Source: Streptomyces yangpuensis (GTDB lineage: Bacteria > Actinomycetota > Actinomycetes > Streptomycetales > Streptomycetaceae). From it: 64,000 nucleotides of DNA. Below are positions 45,047 through 53,247 of the stretch, in pieces. Each line of letters starts with the position of its first letter. Position 1 is the stretch's first letter. The position numbers and the translations under genes are program-made. The notes under the pieces are model-generated. The model saw nothing but the letters and a program-made list of their open reading frames with translations. It was not told where the DNA came from and did no database searches. The DNA lies in assembly GCF_001005295.1 (NCBI RefSeq), contig NZ_LBMK01000002.1:1671849-1735848 (forward strand), read 5' to 3'.

Positions 45047-46987
45047 GTGTCGAATCCTTCTCAGTCCCAACTTCCCCTGCGTAGAGGCCGGATGGTCGTC
45101 TGCGGCGACGACGGTCTGGCCAGGAGGCTGGCCGGCGAACTTCGCGACGTGTACCGGGAGCGGGTGACGCTCGTGGTACCCGAGGCCCGGGCGCAGCAGC
45201 CCGCAGTCGGGCGGCGGTCCGGTCGGGCACTCGGCCTGCTGGGCCGCGTGCCGGCAGCCAGGAACTCCCGTGTCCCGAGGGGCGAGCAGGTGGACCTGTA
45301 CCTGCGGGTCGTGGAGGCGGCCGAGCCGGACGAGGAGGCGCTCAACGCGGCTGGTGTGGCGGGTGCGGCCGCGCTGGCGCTGGTGTACGAGGACGACGAG
45401 ACGAACTTGCGGGCGGCCCTGGTGGCCCGTCGGCTCAACCCCAGGCTCCGGCTGGTGATCAGGCTCTACAACCGCAAGCTGGGACAGCACCTGGAGGAGC
45501 TGCTCGACCAGGCGGCGATCATCGCCGAGCCCGGACTGGACCTACGGGAGCTGGACGCGTCCACCACGGTCCTGTCCGACGCGGACACCGCGGCGCCGGC
45601 GCTCGCCGCGTCCGCCGTCGTCGGCACCAGCAAGATCGTGCAGGCGGACGGGCTGCTGCTGCGCGCGGTCGAACGCATGCCGCAGGGCCGGGGAGAGGTC
45701 GCCGACCCGGGGCTCTGCACCCTGGCGCTGCTCTCGGCGACCACGGGCGACCCGGCCGGTGCAGAAGGGTCGGAGCACAGCGGCGAGCGCGGGCCGCAGC
45801 TGCTGCCGGACGACCGGGCGGTCGCCGCCGCGACGGGCCGGGGCATCGTCGCCCTGGAAGCGGTTTCCCACCTCGGCTCCGCCGGGTCCCCGGGCCGCCT
45901 GGCAGGGGCCGCCTTCCCGGTCGCCTCGCTGTTCTCCCGCCGCCTGCGGTGGTCCCTGGCGGGAATCGTCGGGGCCGTCGCCGCACTGGCGGTGGCCTCC
46001 TGGATCACCACCGGGGACCATCCGCTGCACGCGGCGTACATCACCCTGCTCGACATCTTCGCGATCAACGACCCCGCGGTTGATGAGCCGCCCGAGCGCA
46101 AAACACTGCAGATACTCGCCGGTTTCGTGGGGCTGCTCCTGCTGCCGGTCCTCGTGGCGGCGGCGCTGGAGGGACTGGGCGCCTTCCGGACCGCGACCAC
46201 ACTGCGCCGCCCGCCCCGCAGGACCTCGGACCACGTCGTCCTGCTGGGCCTCGGCAAGATCGGAGCGCGGGTGCTGTCCCGGCTGCGGGAGCTGGAGATT
46301 CCCGTCGTGTGCGTGGAGTCCGACCCGGAGGCGAGGGGCATCGAACTCGCCCGGCGTCTGCGCGTCCCCGTTGTCCTCGGTGACGTGACCGAAGAGGGCG
46401 TGCTCGAAGCGGCGCGGGTGAGCCGGGCGCACGCCCTGCTCGCCCTGACCAGTGCGGACATCACGAACCTGGAGGCTGCCCTGTACGCGAGGGCCGTCCG
46501 GCCCGACCTGCGGGTCGTGATGCGCCTCTACGAGGACGACTTCGCGACCGCCGTCTACCGCACCCTGCGCGCCGCCCACCCCGGTGCGCTCACCCGCAGC
46601 CGCAGCGTGACCCACCTGGCGGCACCGGCGTTCGCCGGAGCGATGATGGGCCGGCAGGTCCTCGGTGCGATACCGGTCGAGCGCCGTGTGCTGCTGTTCG
46701 CCGCGCTTGTGGTGGCCGGCCATCCGCAGCTGGAGGGGCGGACCATCGCAGAATCCTTCCGGCCTGGCGCCTGGCGCGTGATCGCCCTGGACACCTGTGC
46801 CCCCGAGGACCGGCGCCCGGACCTGGCCGCCACACCTGAGGAGACCCGCGTCCCCGACGCGGGCCTGGTCTGGGACCTGCACCCCGGGTACGTCCTCAAG
46901 GCGCAGGACCGGGTGGTTGTGGCAGCCACTCGCACAGGCCTTGCGGAGCTGCTCGGCCGTGGCACCGTCCCCGCCTCCGGGACGTGA
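45047..46987 (+). CDS. Potassium-channel-like membrane protein with two TrkA-N domains
   Basis: A 646-residue protein. An N-terminal nucleotide-binding domain (VVCGDDGLARRLAGEL) is followed by two transmembrane helices near residues 305-330 and 360-385, and a second TrkA-N domain (VVLLGLGKIGARVLSRL, then VVLGDVTEEGVLEAA). The loop between helices lacks a GYGD selectivity filter, so K+ selectivity is uncertain. The GTG at 45047 has no clear ribosome-binding site; the message may be leaderless, or translation may start at the ATG at 45092. It could sense NAD(H) or a nucleotide and gate ions. Confidence 0.8.
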   Translation: MSNPSQSQLPLRRGRMVVCGDDGLARRLAGELRDVYRERVTLVVPEARAQQPAVGRRSGRALGLLGRVPAARNSRVPRGEQVDLYLRVVEAAEPDEEALNAAGVAGAAALALVYEDDETNLRAALVARRLNPRLRLVIRLYNRKLGQHLEELLDQAAIIAEPGLDLRELDASTTVLSDADTAAPALAASAVVGTSKIVQADGLLLRAVERMPQGRGEVADPGLCTLALLSATTGDPAGAEGSEHSGERGPQLLPDDRAVAAATGRGIVALEAVSHLGSAGSPGRLAGAAFPVASLFSRRLRWSLAGIVGAVAALAVASWITTGDHPLHAAYITLLDIFAINDPAVDEPPERKTLQILAGFVGLLLLPVLVAAALEGLGAFRTATTLRRPPRRTSDHVVLLGLGKIGARVLSRLRELEIPVVCVESDPEARGIELARRLRVPVVLGDVTEEGVLEAARVSRAHALLALTSADITNLEAALYARAVRPDLRVVMRLYEDDFATAVYRTLRAAHPGALTRSRSVTHLAAPAFAGAMMGRQVLGAIPVERRVLLFAALVVAGHPQLEGRTIAESFRPGAWRVIALDTCAPEDRRPDLAATPEETRVPDAGLVWDLHPGYVLKAQDRVVVAATRTGLAELLGRGTVPASGT

Positions 46988-47201
46988 GAAGAGTCGTCGG
47001 GTCCGGGTCCCGTCCGGTCCGGATGAGCAACCGGTCATAAGCGCCCCAGCGCTGCCCACTCAGGACCACCGCGACGTCGTGGTGCACGAGTTGCTGAGAA
47101 GTGTCCGACGGCAGTCACAGGGTGCCGAGACTGCCGGGCTCCGGCATGAGAACGACGGGTGGTCTGGCCGTATCGTGGGCAACCGCACCAGGAAGGTACC
47201 C

Positions 47202-47519
47202 ATGACCGGAAATCCCGCCATCCACGCTGTCGTTCTGGCGGCGGCGACGCTCCTCCTGCTTCCCCTCCCCGTCATGCTCCTTCGAGGGCGGGTTCCGGAA
47301 AGGCTGCGCAACAGAGCCGTGGCCAGAGCCTACGCCTACGCCATGCTCGGCCTTTACGTGCAGGCATGCCTGAACACCGTACCGCGCATGCTGGACGCCC
47401 CCGCAGGCCTGACCACAGCGTGCACGGCCGCGGGGGTGGGGCTCGCCGTCGCGGCGGCGGTGCTCTTCATGCAGGCTGCGGTCCGTGGCCATCGCGCGAA
47501 CCCGGAGGGCCCGCGGTGA
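47202..47519 (+). CDS. Small membrane protein, unknown
   Basis: A 105-residue protein with three predicted transmembrane segments (residues 8-25, 45-60 and 72-95). An AGGAAGG site precedes the ATG. I recognise no family. The 214 bases before it hold nothing obvious. Confidence 0.6.
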   Translation: MTGNPAIHAVVLAAATLLLLPLPVMLLRGRVPERLRNRAVARAYAYAMLGLYVQACLNTVPRMLDAPAGLTTACTAAGVGLAVAAAVLFMQAAVRGHRANPEGPR

Positions 47520-47537
47520 CCGCGCGGGGCCTCACCT

Positions 47538-47882
47538 CTGCACGGGGACGCGTACCTGGAGGGCAGCACGGACCTCCTGCGTGAGGCCTGCGCCACCGGT
47601 CGCCGCTTCACCCGCGCAGAGCTTCAGGCCCGCCGCGACGCGGGCGAACGGGGCCGCCGGGGCCGGAATCGGGCTGCGGGCGCTCGTACGGGCTCACTTG
47701 GCCCTGGCCCGTGAGATTCAGCCGCAGCTCCCCGTACGCGAATTGCCTTACGCCTGTCCCAGGCCCACGCGGTGGCCGTGGCCCAGGGCCCGGAACCGTA
47801 CGGCGACGACCCGCCCGCTTGCTGTCCTTGAGCGTCCGGGCCTTCACCTACCGCCTCGAACGCATCCACAAGTTCATGGCCT
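47538..47882 (+). pseudogene. Decayed PucR/CdaR-like regulator remnant
   Basis: No single frame is open, but three pieces in three frames look like parts of one regulator: GDAYLEGSTDLLREACATGRR with FTRAELQARRD, then GIGLRALVRAHLALAREI, then LSVRAFTYRLERIHKF. The last resembles the PucR-type helix-turn-helix with its RLERI core. At least two frameshifts separate them. Assignment is by eye from fragments. Confidence 0.45.
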
Positions 47883-48338
47883 TCAGCACGAACCCTCGGC
47901 GACGGTCGCGATGACGTGGTGGCGTACGAGGGGCGCGGGATATGGCTCGCCGGGGTTGACCGGGGTCAGGGTCAGGCGCATGCAGAACACCGTTCCCGTG
48001 TCTTCCGTGGAGATCGTGTAGCCGGCGAGGCCATTCCCTCGGACGCTCAGTCCGTGGCCAGGGCCTGTGCCGGTCTCCCTGACAGCGTTGCGGACCAGGT
48101 CGTCCTGGGGTGTGTCGCGGCTTGCGTAGTGGGGTTTGGCATTGAGGGCGTCCGCGGCTTGGTGGACAGCCGTACGAAGCTCGCCGTCACTCCAGTGCCA
48201 ACTGCCGTAGAGCCAGTACAGGATGCCGACCGCGGCGAGCGGCGCGATGACGATGAGGGCGCGGCCCACGGGGTTGCGCGAGTTGTACACGTACTGGCGG
48301 GTCCGCGGGTGTCGTATGAAGACGGACTCGTCACTCAC
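47883..48338 (-). CDS. Membrane-anchored protein, unknown
   Basis: A 151-residue protein with one transmembrane helix (residues 26-46, RALIVIAPLAAVGILYWLYG) and a soluble C-terminal domain of about 100 residues. No family is recognised. Its GTG overlaps the stop of the upstream small membrane gene, so they form an operon. Confidence 0.65.
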   Translation of the reverse strand: MSDESVFIRHPRTRQYVYNSRNPVGRALIVIAPLAAVGILYWLYGSWHWSDGELRTAVHQAADALNAKPHYASRDTPQDDLVRNAVRETGTGPGHGLSVRGNGLAGYTISTEDTGTVFCMRLTLTPVNPGEPYPAPLVRHHVIATVAEGSC

Positions 48339-48553
48339 CGGTCAGCGACCCCTTGCCGCATGGTTCGCCACGCCCGGCGGACCCGGTCGCCGATCTCTCC
48401 GATCACGATGACCATGAGGGCGCCGAGAGCACATCCGGCAAGGGAATCCGACCCGCCCAGGACACTGCCGCCCAGCCAGAATGCCGCTGTGATCAGGCCC
48501 CACCAAGCGGCGGCCCCGGACAGCATCCGAACGGTTCGCCTCGGATCACGCAT
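48335..48553 (-). CDS. Small two-helix membrane protein, unknown
   Basis: A 72-residue protein with two hydrophobic helices (residues 12-30 and 40-54) and basic ends. The ATG at 48553 has GAAGAAGGG before it; an earlier ATG at 48577 has none. It is co-translated with the next gene. Confidence 0.6.
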   Translation of the reverse strand: MRDPRRTVRMLSGAAAWWGLITAAFWLGGSVLGGSDSLAGCALGALMVIVIGEIGDRVRRAWRTMRQGVADR

Positions 48554-48610
48554 GTGCGCCCTTCTTCCTCGGAACAACCGCGAGTACGACGGCAGCGACG
48601 CCGCGTAGGG

Positions 48611-49912
48611 TCAGTGGTTCGCAGTGGTCGCGCGCTGATAGATGTCGGGGATGCCGTCCGCGTCGGCATCCGACGTTTCCTCCTCGTACAGGTGCTTGTA
48701 CACCTTGTTGCGGCGGAGCAGGAGAAGGGCGGCGAGGGCGGCGGAGGCGAGGGAGCCGATCAGGACGGCTGCCTTGATCTGTTCCGTGACGGCTTGGCCG
48801 GGGAAGGCGAGTTCACCGATGAGCAGGGCGACTGTGAAGCCGATTCCGGCAAGGACGGACAGTCCGAAGACGTCGCCCCAGGCCAGGTCGGGGTTGAGAC
48901 GTGCGCGGGTGAAGCGCGCTGCGAGGTAGGTGCCGCCGAACACGCCGAGGATCTTGCCGACGACGAGGCCGATGACGACGCCCAGCGGTTCGGGCCGGGT
49001 GAACACCTCGGCGAGGGCACCGCCCGAGACCGTGACGCCGGCGGCGAACAGGGCGAAGAGGGGCACGGCCACCCCGGCGGAGAACGGGTGGACGAGGTGG
49101 GAGACCCGGGCACCGGGGGAGGCCTCCTCGCCCTTGTCGAGGGTGGTGCGCAGGATCAGGCCCATGGCGACGCCCGCCACGGTGGCGTGGACGCCGCTGT
49201 TGTACATGAGCGCCCAGGTGGCGATGCCGAGCGGGACGTACCACCACCAGCCGCGGACGCGGAAGCGCTGGAGGGCGTAGAAGAGGACCAGGCAGGCGAC
49301 GGCGCCGCCGAGGGCCCAGAAGTTCAGATCGGCGGTGAAGAAGACCGCGATGATGAGGATGGCCCCGAGGTCGTCGACGACGGCCAGGGTGAGGAGGAAG
49401 GCACGCAGGGCCGCCGGCAGATGCGTGCTGATCACCGCGAGGACGGCGAGGGCGAAGGCGATGTCGGTGGCCATGGGTACGGCCCAGCCGTCGAGGCTGC
49501 CGCCGCCGAGTCCGGCGGTCAGCGCGTACAGGGCGGCGGGGACGGCCATGCCGCAGAGGGCGGCGACCACCGGCAGGGCGGCGGTGGCGGGGGTGCGGAG
49601 TTCGCCGACGACGAGTTCGCGCTTGAGCTCGATGCCCGCGACGAGGAAGAAGACGGCGAGGAGGCCGTCTGCGGTCCAGTGGCCGACGGAGAGGTCGAGG
49701 CCGAGCGCGGGTATGCCGAAGTGGAAGTCGCGCACCTGCTGGTACACATCCCCGAGGGGGCTGTTGGCCCAGACCAGCGCGATGACGGCGGCGGCGAGGA
49801 GGACCATGCCGCCGATGGTCTCGGTGCGCAGGGCCTCGGCGATGGCGCGTCGCTCTGGCCAGGGCAGGAGTCCGAGGAACGGGGAGCGCTCGGGCGGCGG
49901 GGCAGCGGTCAT
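48611..49912 (-). CDS. nhaA: Na+/H+ antiporter NhaA
   Basis: A 433-residue antiporter with about twelve helices. ELKRELVVGELR, PMATDIAFALAVLAV (unwound helix and the first Asp) and AVVDDLGAILIIA (the essential Asp pair) are the NhaA hallmarks. It exports Na+ in exchange for protons at alkaline pH or high salt. The ATG at 49912 has a GGAGG site 10 bases upstream; a longer frame continues but is unsupported. TTCTTTACA lies upstream at 50029. Confidence 0.93.
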   Translation of the reverse strand: MTAAPPPERSPFLGLLPWPERRAIAEALRTETIGGMVLLAAAVIALVWANSPLGDVYQQVRDFHFGIPALGLDLSVGHWTADGLLAVFFLVAGIELKRELVVGELRTPATAALPVVAALCGMAVPAALYALTAGLGGGSLDGWAVPMATDIAFALAVLAVISTHLPAALRAFLLTLAVVDDLGAILIIAVFFTADLNFWALGGAVACLVLFYALQRFRVRGWWWYVPLGIATWALMYNSGVHATVAGVAMGLILRTTLDKGEEASPGARVSHLVHPFSAGVAVPLFALFAAGVTVSGGALAEVFTRPEPLGVVIGLVVGKILGVFGGTYLAARFTRARLNPDLAWGDVFGLSVLAGIGFTVALLIGELAFPGQAVTEQIKAAVLIGSLASAALAALLLLRRNKVYKHLYEEETSDADADGIPDIYQRATTANH

Positions 49913-50108
49913 GGCGGGTGAACCTCCGGGGCGTCGGCAGCATTGCGGGCACACGGCCCCAAGGACGCCGACCAGACTTCCCGGCACACCCCGCGTCCGC
50001 CCATTGGTGTGATGAGCGCATTGACGCGTTCTTTACACCCTATCGGGAGGGGCGGGATGTGGCCAGGGGGGCTTTGACGTGCGGTGACGATGTTCGGGAC
50101 AGAAGAGA

Positions 50109-50150
50109 GGGCCCGTACCCGCCCTAGGCGCAAGGGTGGGTGCGGGCCCC
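50109..50150 (-). terminator. Hairpin downstream of the alanine symporter gene
   Basis: GGGCCCGTACCCGCCC at 50109-50124 pairs, with a few mismatches, with GGGTGGGTGCGGGCCC at 50134-50149. It lies 28 bases beyond the symporter stop on the minus strand and is the probable terminator. Confidence 0.7.
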
Positions 50151-50177
50151 CAAGGAGCCGGGCCGCCGGGGGGACGG

Positions 50178-51722
50178 TCAGACGGTGGTCTTCACCGGCT
50201 CCTGGTCTTCGTCCTCGTCGGCTTCGGTGTCCTGGCCGGCGTCGCGGCGGCGGACGAAGTCGAGGAAGTGGTTCAGCTCCCGCTTCACGACGGGGGCCAG
50301 CAGGTAGAGGCCGATGATGTTGATGACGGCGAGCATGAAGAGCACCGCGTCGGCCATGTCGATCAGGGTCTGCAGCGTCAGCAGCGAGCCGGCCACCGCG
50401 ACGAGGGTGTACATGACCTTGAAGGTGATCTCGCTGGCCTTGGAGCGGCCGAAGAGGTGCGTCCAGGCCTTCATGCAGTAGTAGCCCCAGGTCAGCACCG
50501 TGGAGATCGCGAACAGCATGACGGCGATGGTCAGGATGTACGGGAACCAGGGCAGGACGGTCGCGAAGGCGTCGGAGGTGATGGTCACGCCGCCGATCGA
50601 CTCACCGCCGTTGCGGAGCTCGACGTAGCTGGCCGGGTTGGCGATCACGATCGTCAGCGCCGTCATGGTGCAGATGATGACCGTGTCGATGAACGGCTCC
50701 AGCAGGGCGACCAGGCCCTCGCTGGCGGGGTGCTTGGTCTTGACCGCGGAGTGGGCGATCGGGGCGGAGCCGAGACCGGCCTCGTTGGAGAACGCGGCCC
50801 GCTTGAAGCCGATGATCAGCGCGCCGAGGACACCGCCGGCGACGCCCTGCGGGTTGAAGGCGCCCTCGATGATCGTGGAGATCGCGGCGGGGACCGCGGT
50901 GACGTTGACCAGGATGACGACCAGGCAGGCGGCGATGTAGATGCCGGCCATGGCGGGGACGAGCTTGCTGGTGACGGAGGCGATGGAGCGGATGCCGCCG
51001 AGGAGCACGATGCCGACCAGTGCGGCGATCAGGATGCCGAAGAAGAGGGCGCCGGCCGAGGAGCCGAGCATGCCGGACTCGCCGCCGGTGACGGAGACCA
51101 GCTGGGCGTACGACTGGTTGACCTGGAAGAGGTTGCCGCCGAAGAGGCCGAAGAACAGCACGAAGGCGGAGGCGAGGACGGCGAGGACCTTGCCGAGGGT
51201 CTTGCCGCGGGAGCCGAAGCGCTCGGCCAGTCCCTTGGGGAGGTAGTGCATCGGGCCGCCGGAGACGGTGCCGTCGGCGTGCACCTCGCGGTACTTCACG
51301 CCGAGGGTGACCTCGACGAACTTCGTCGCCATGCCGAGCAGGCCGCAGAGGATCATCCAGAAGGTGGCGCCGGGGCCACCGATGGAGACGGCCACGGCGA
51401 CACCGGCGATGTTGCCGAGGCCGACGGTGCCGGAGACGGCTGCTGTCAGCGCCTGGAAGTGGTTGACCTCGCCGGTCGAGCCCTTCTCGTCGTACTTGCC
51501 GCGGACCACGTTCACCGCGAGGCGGAACTTGCGTATCTGGACGCCCCCGAACCAGGCGGTGAAGACGACGCCGGCGACGACCAGCCAGGCGACGATCAGC
51601 GGGAGCTGGGTGCCCCCTACGGGGACGGAGTAGAAGACGACCTCGCCGAGCCACTTGGCGATGGGCTCGAAGAAGCCGCTGACGGCCTCGTCTACGGAGT
51701 CGGTGAAGGAGTCGAGTGACAT
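50178..51722 (-). CDS. Alanine/glycine:Na+ symporter (AGCS family)
   Basis: A 514-residue carrier with about eleven helices. AVSGTVGLGNIAGVAVAVSIGGPGA is the AGCS signature, and GFKRAAFSNEAGLGSAPIAHSA is the second conserved stretch. It imports alanine or glycine with Na+. I chose the ATG at 51722 because the upstream extension is Arg-rich and not conserved. The neighbour NhaA would expel the Na+ that enters. The 421 bases upstream contain no gene. Confidence 0.92.
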   Translation of the reverse strand: MSLDSFTDSVDEAVSGFFEPIAKWLGEVVFYSVPVGGTQLPLIVAWLVVAGVVFTAWFGGVQIRKFRLAVNVVRGKYDEKGSTGEVNHFQALTAAVSGTVGLGNIAGVAVAVSIGGPGATFWMILCGLLGMATKFVEVTLGVKYREVHADGTVSGGPMHYLPKGLAERFGSRGKTLGKVLAVLASAFVLFFGLFGGNLFQVNQSYAQLVSVTGGESGMLGSSAGALFFGILIAALVGIVLLGGIRSIASVTSKLVPAMAGIYIAACLVVILVNVTAVPAAISTIIEGAFNPQGVAGGVLGALIIGFKRAAFSNEAGLGSAPIAHSAVKTKHPASEGLVALLEPFIDTVIICTMTALTIVIANPASYVELRNGGESIGGVTITSDAFATVLPWFPYILTIAVMLFAISTVLTWGYYCMKAWTHLFGRSKASEITFKVMYTLVAVAGSLLTLQTLIDMADAVLFMLAVINIIGLYLLAPVVKRELNHFLDFVRRRDAGQDTEADEDEDQEPVKTTV

Positions 51723-51960
51723 GTGGCAGAACCTCGTTGCGCAGACCGGTCCCGTGCGGTGGGCCGGTGTGAAAGTGCGGGCTTTGAGCGAACGCGTTGT
51801 CCGATCGGCGACCCGTGGCGCCATCGGTCCGCGGACACGAACCGGGGAAAGGCGCCTTGGTCGTACTCATGCTGCGAAGTGGTGCCCGGCCTGGTGACGG
51901 CCGCGGCTCCGGAGTTCCGGCGAGGGGTGGGCCGGAGCGGAGTTGCGTATTCCTAGCACG

Positions 51961-51978
51961 TTCTTTACGGCTTCTTTA
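51961..51978. promoter_or_regulatory. Direct repeat TTCTTTA with 11-base phase
   Basis: TTCTTTA occurs at 51961 and again at 51972, one helical turn apart, and a single TTCTTTACA is found at 50029 before nhaA. It lies in the otherwise empty stretch 51723-52143. Phased direct repeats are typical of OmpR-class regulators. Confidence 0.35.
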
Positions 51979-52143
51979 GTGACGGAGGTCACGGTCGCCA
52001 GCTTTTTATGGCGTTTGTCCAGGTTCGGTGATGCGATCGTTATCCGGATCTGAGGTTCTGCTGAGCGAACGATCACCAGCGCTCGGCCGCAGCCGCGCCG
52101 CTGCGCGGCGGAGCCGGGCGAGTCGCGACTCCCCGTTCCCCCC

Positions 52144-52329
52144 CACATCCGCGCGCTCGGCCTGGGCGACATCGCTCCTGCCGAAGGCTGGTTGAGGATC
52201 GCCGCTCCGATGGAGTCCCTGGTCGGCTTCGCGCTTGTCGGCGCGACTGTGGCCTGGAGGGAGGCGGCAGAGCCGGGGGTCAGCACCCCTGCGGCGCGGG
52301 CGGTTGCACCACGCGCGAGCAAGCTCTGA
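52144..52329 (+). pseudogene. Ion-channel (two-helix K+ channel) pore remnant
   Basis: An open stretch reads ALGLGDIAPAEGWLRIAAPMESLVGFALVGATVAW. This resembles the pore and last helix of small actinobacterial ion channels, with LGLGD where the selectivity filter GYGD would be. Everything upstream of the pore is missing, and no start codon with a ribosome-binding site is present. It ends at a TGA at 52329. Confidence 0.5.
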
Positions 52330-52442
52330 GCCCGGGCCAGACCCAGTCGAAGCGGTCCCTGAGGGGAATCCGGACGGTCCCTCGATGCCCGCCGGGCCTG
52401 GCCCCCGGCCGCCTGCAGGATCGATCGGCGGAGCCCCTGGCA

Positions 52443-52491
52443 TCAAGGTTGCGTCAAGGCCGTGGCGGCCGGCGTATGGGAGCCGTCAAGG
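52443..52491. promoter_or_regulatory. Phased TCAAGG repeats upstream of the kdp remains
   Basis: TCAAGG occurs at 52443, 52454 and 52486. The first two are 11 bases apart and the third is about three turns further on. The position, 85-134 bases before the first kdp-region small gene, fits a KdpE operator of the OmpR type. This is inferred. Confidence 0.4.
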
Positions 52492-52576
52492 AGGCTTAAC
52501 GCCGCCCTGCACGTGCGGTTGGCTCGTGCTCGGCCGGCTGGCCGATTCCGTACCTTCACTCATCCAGGAGCTCACG

Positions 52577-52660
52577 ATGGCCGATGTGGCCTTCGTCATC
52601 GCCACGATCGCGGTGTTCGCGCTGGTGGCTCTCATAGCGCGGGGGGTGGCGAAGCTGTGA
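52577..52660 (+). CDS. 27-residue membrane peptide upstream of kdpF
   Basis: A single hydrophobic helix ([20 protein letters not shown]) with an AGGAG site at good distance. Its stop overlaps the kdpF start (GTGA), so it is translated with kdpF. Similar mini-proteins precede kdpF in related genomes, as far as I recall; the function is unknown. Confidence 0.6.
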   Translation: MADVAFVIATIAVFALVALIARGVAKL

Positions 52661-52746
52661 CTGCCGAGGACATCGTCGGGCTGGTCGTGGCCGTTGCCCT
52701 GCTGGGCTGTCTCGTCCTCGCCCTCGTCAAGCCGGAGAGGTTCTGA
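52657..52746 (+). CDS. kdpF: KdpF, small subunit of the K+-transporting ATPase
   Basis: A 29-residue single-helix peptide, [28 protein letters not shown] without interruption, matching KdpF including the terminal PERF-type motif. KdpF stabilises the KdpABC complex. Here A, B and C are missing or broken, so it has no obvious partner. Confidence 0.8.
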   Translation: MTAEDIVGLVVAVALLGCLVLALVKPERF

Positions 52747-52754
52747 GCCCCCAC

Positions 52755-52949
52755 ATGGGCCCGTCCTTCGTGTCGGACACGAACCGGCAGCCGGGCTCGG
52801 GCGAGGTGGCCATGAGCCATGTCACCCAGACCGCCGGCCTGGCGGTGCAGAACTTCGTCTCCGCAGCCGTGGGCATCGCGGTCGCGGTGGCGCCGGTCCG
52901 CGGCTTCGCCCGCTCCCGCACCCCGTCGGCCGGTCCGACCGGCCGGTGA
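52755..52949 (+). pseudogene. kdpA: kdpA internal fragment
   Basis: A 64-residue frame corresponding to an internal piece of KdpA (normally about 550 residues): [34 protein letters not shown] and VRGFARSRT. In intact KdpA the first part is SFVTNTNWQ, so residues have changed as well. Roughly 90 N-terminal residues and everything after the RGFARSRT segment are gone. The ribosome-binding region was lost. Confidence 0.8.
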
Positions 52950-53242
52950 TCGAAACCGGCGACTTCACAGCTGACCTGCTGGCCAGAAAGGTCCGGCGAG
53001 ATGGCCGCGATGTCCGAATCACCCCCACCGAGTGGCACCTGCTGGAGATCCTCATCACCCGCCCCGGACGGCCTATCAGTCAGCGCCGGCTGCTCATCGG
53101 CCTCTGGGGGCTGGCGTACGCGGACAAGACCGACCACCTGCGCGTCCACAGGGCCCGGCTGCGGCGCAAACTGGAAGCGGATCCCACGCACCCCAGGTAT
53201 CTGATCACCGAGCCCGGCATGGGCTACCGCTTCGAAGGCTGA
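52946..53242 (+). pseudogene. kdpE: kdpE remnant: DNA-binding domain without receiver
   Basis: A 98-residue frame from a GTG that overlaps the kdpA-fragment stop. It contains the winged-helix effector of KdpE (ITPTEWHLLEILITRPGRPISQ, DHLRVHRARLRRKLE, LITEPGMGYRFEG). The receiver domain of about 120 residues with its phosphorylation Asp is missing. The helix-turn-helix looks intact, so a phosphorylation-independent DNA-binding peptide may be made. kdpD follows after 5 bases. Confidence 0.8.
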
Positions 53243-53247
53243 GCACC

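Noticed and set aside
45047..46987. Classical K+ channel
   Set aside because: TrkA-N domains and two helices are present, but no GYGD-type selectivity filter can be found, so I kept the broader description.
47485..48021. A 178-residue plus-strand frame across the PucR-like remnant
   Set aside because: It overlaps a better-supported minus-strand gene and does not follow the pieces that show similarity.
48353..51719. Long plus-strand frames of Glu/Asp/Gly-rich sequence opposite nhaA and the alanine symporter
   Set aside because: They are low-complexity shadows of two clear transporter genes.
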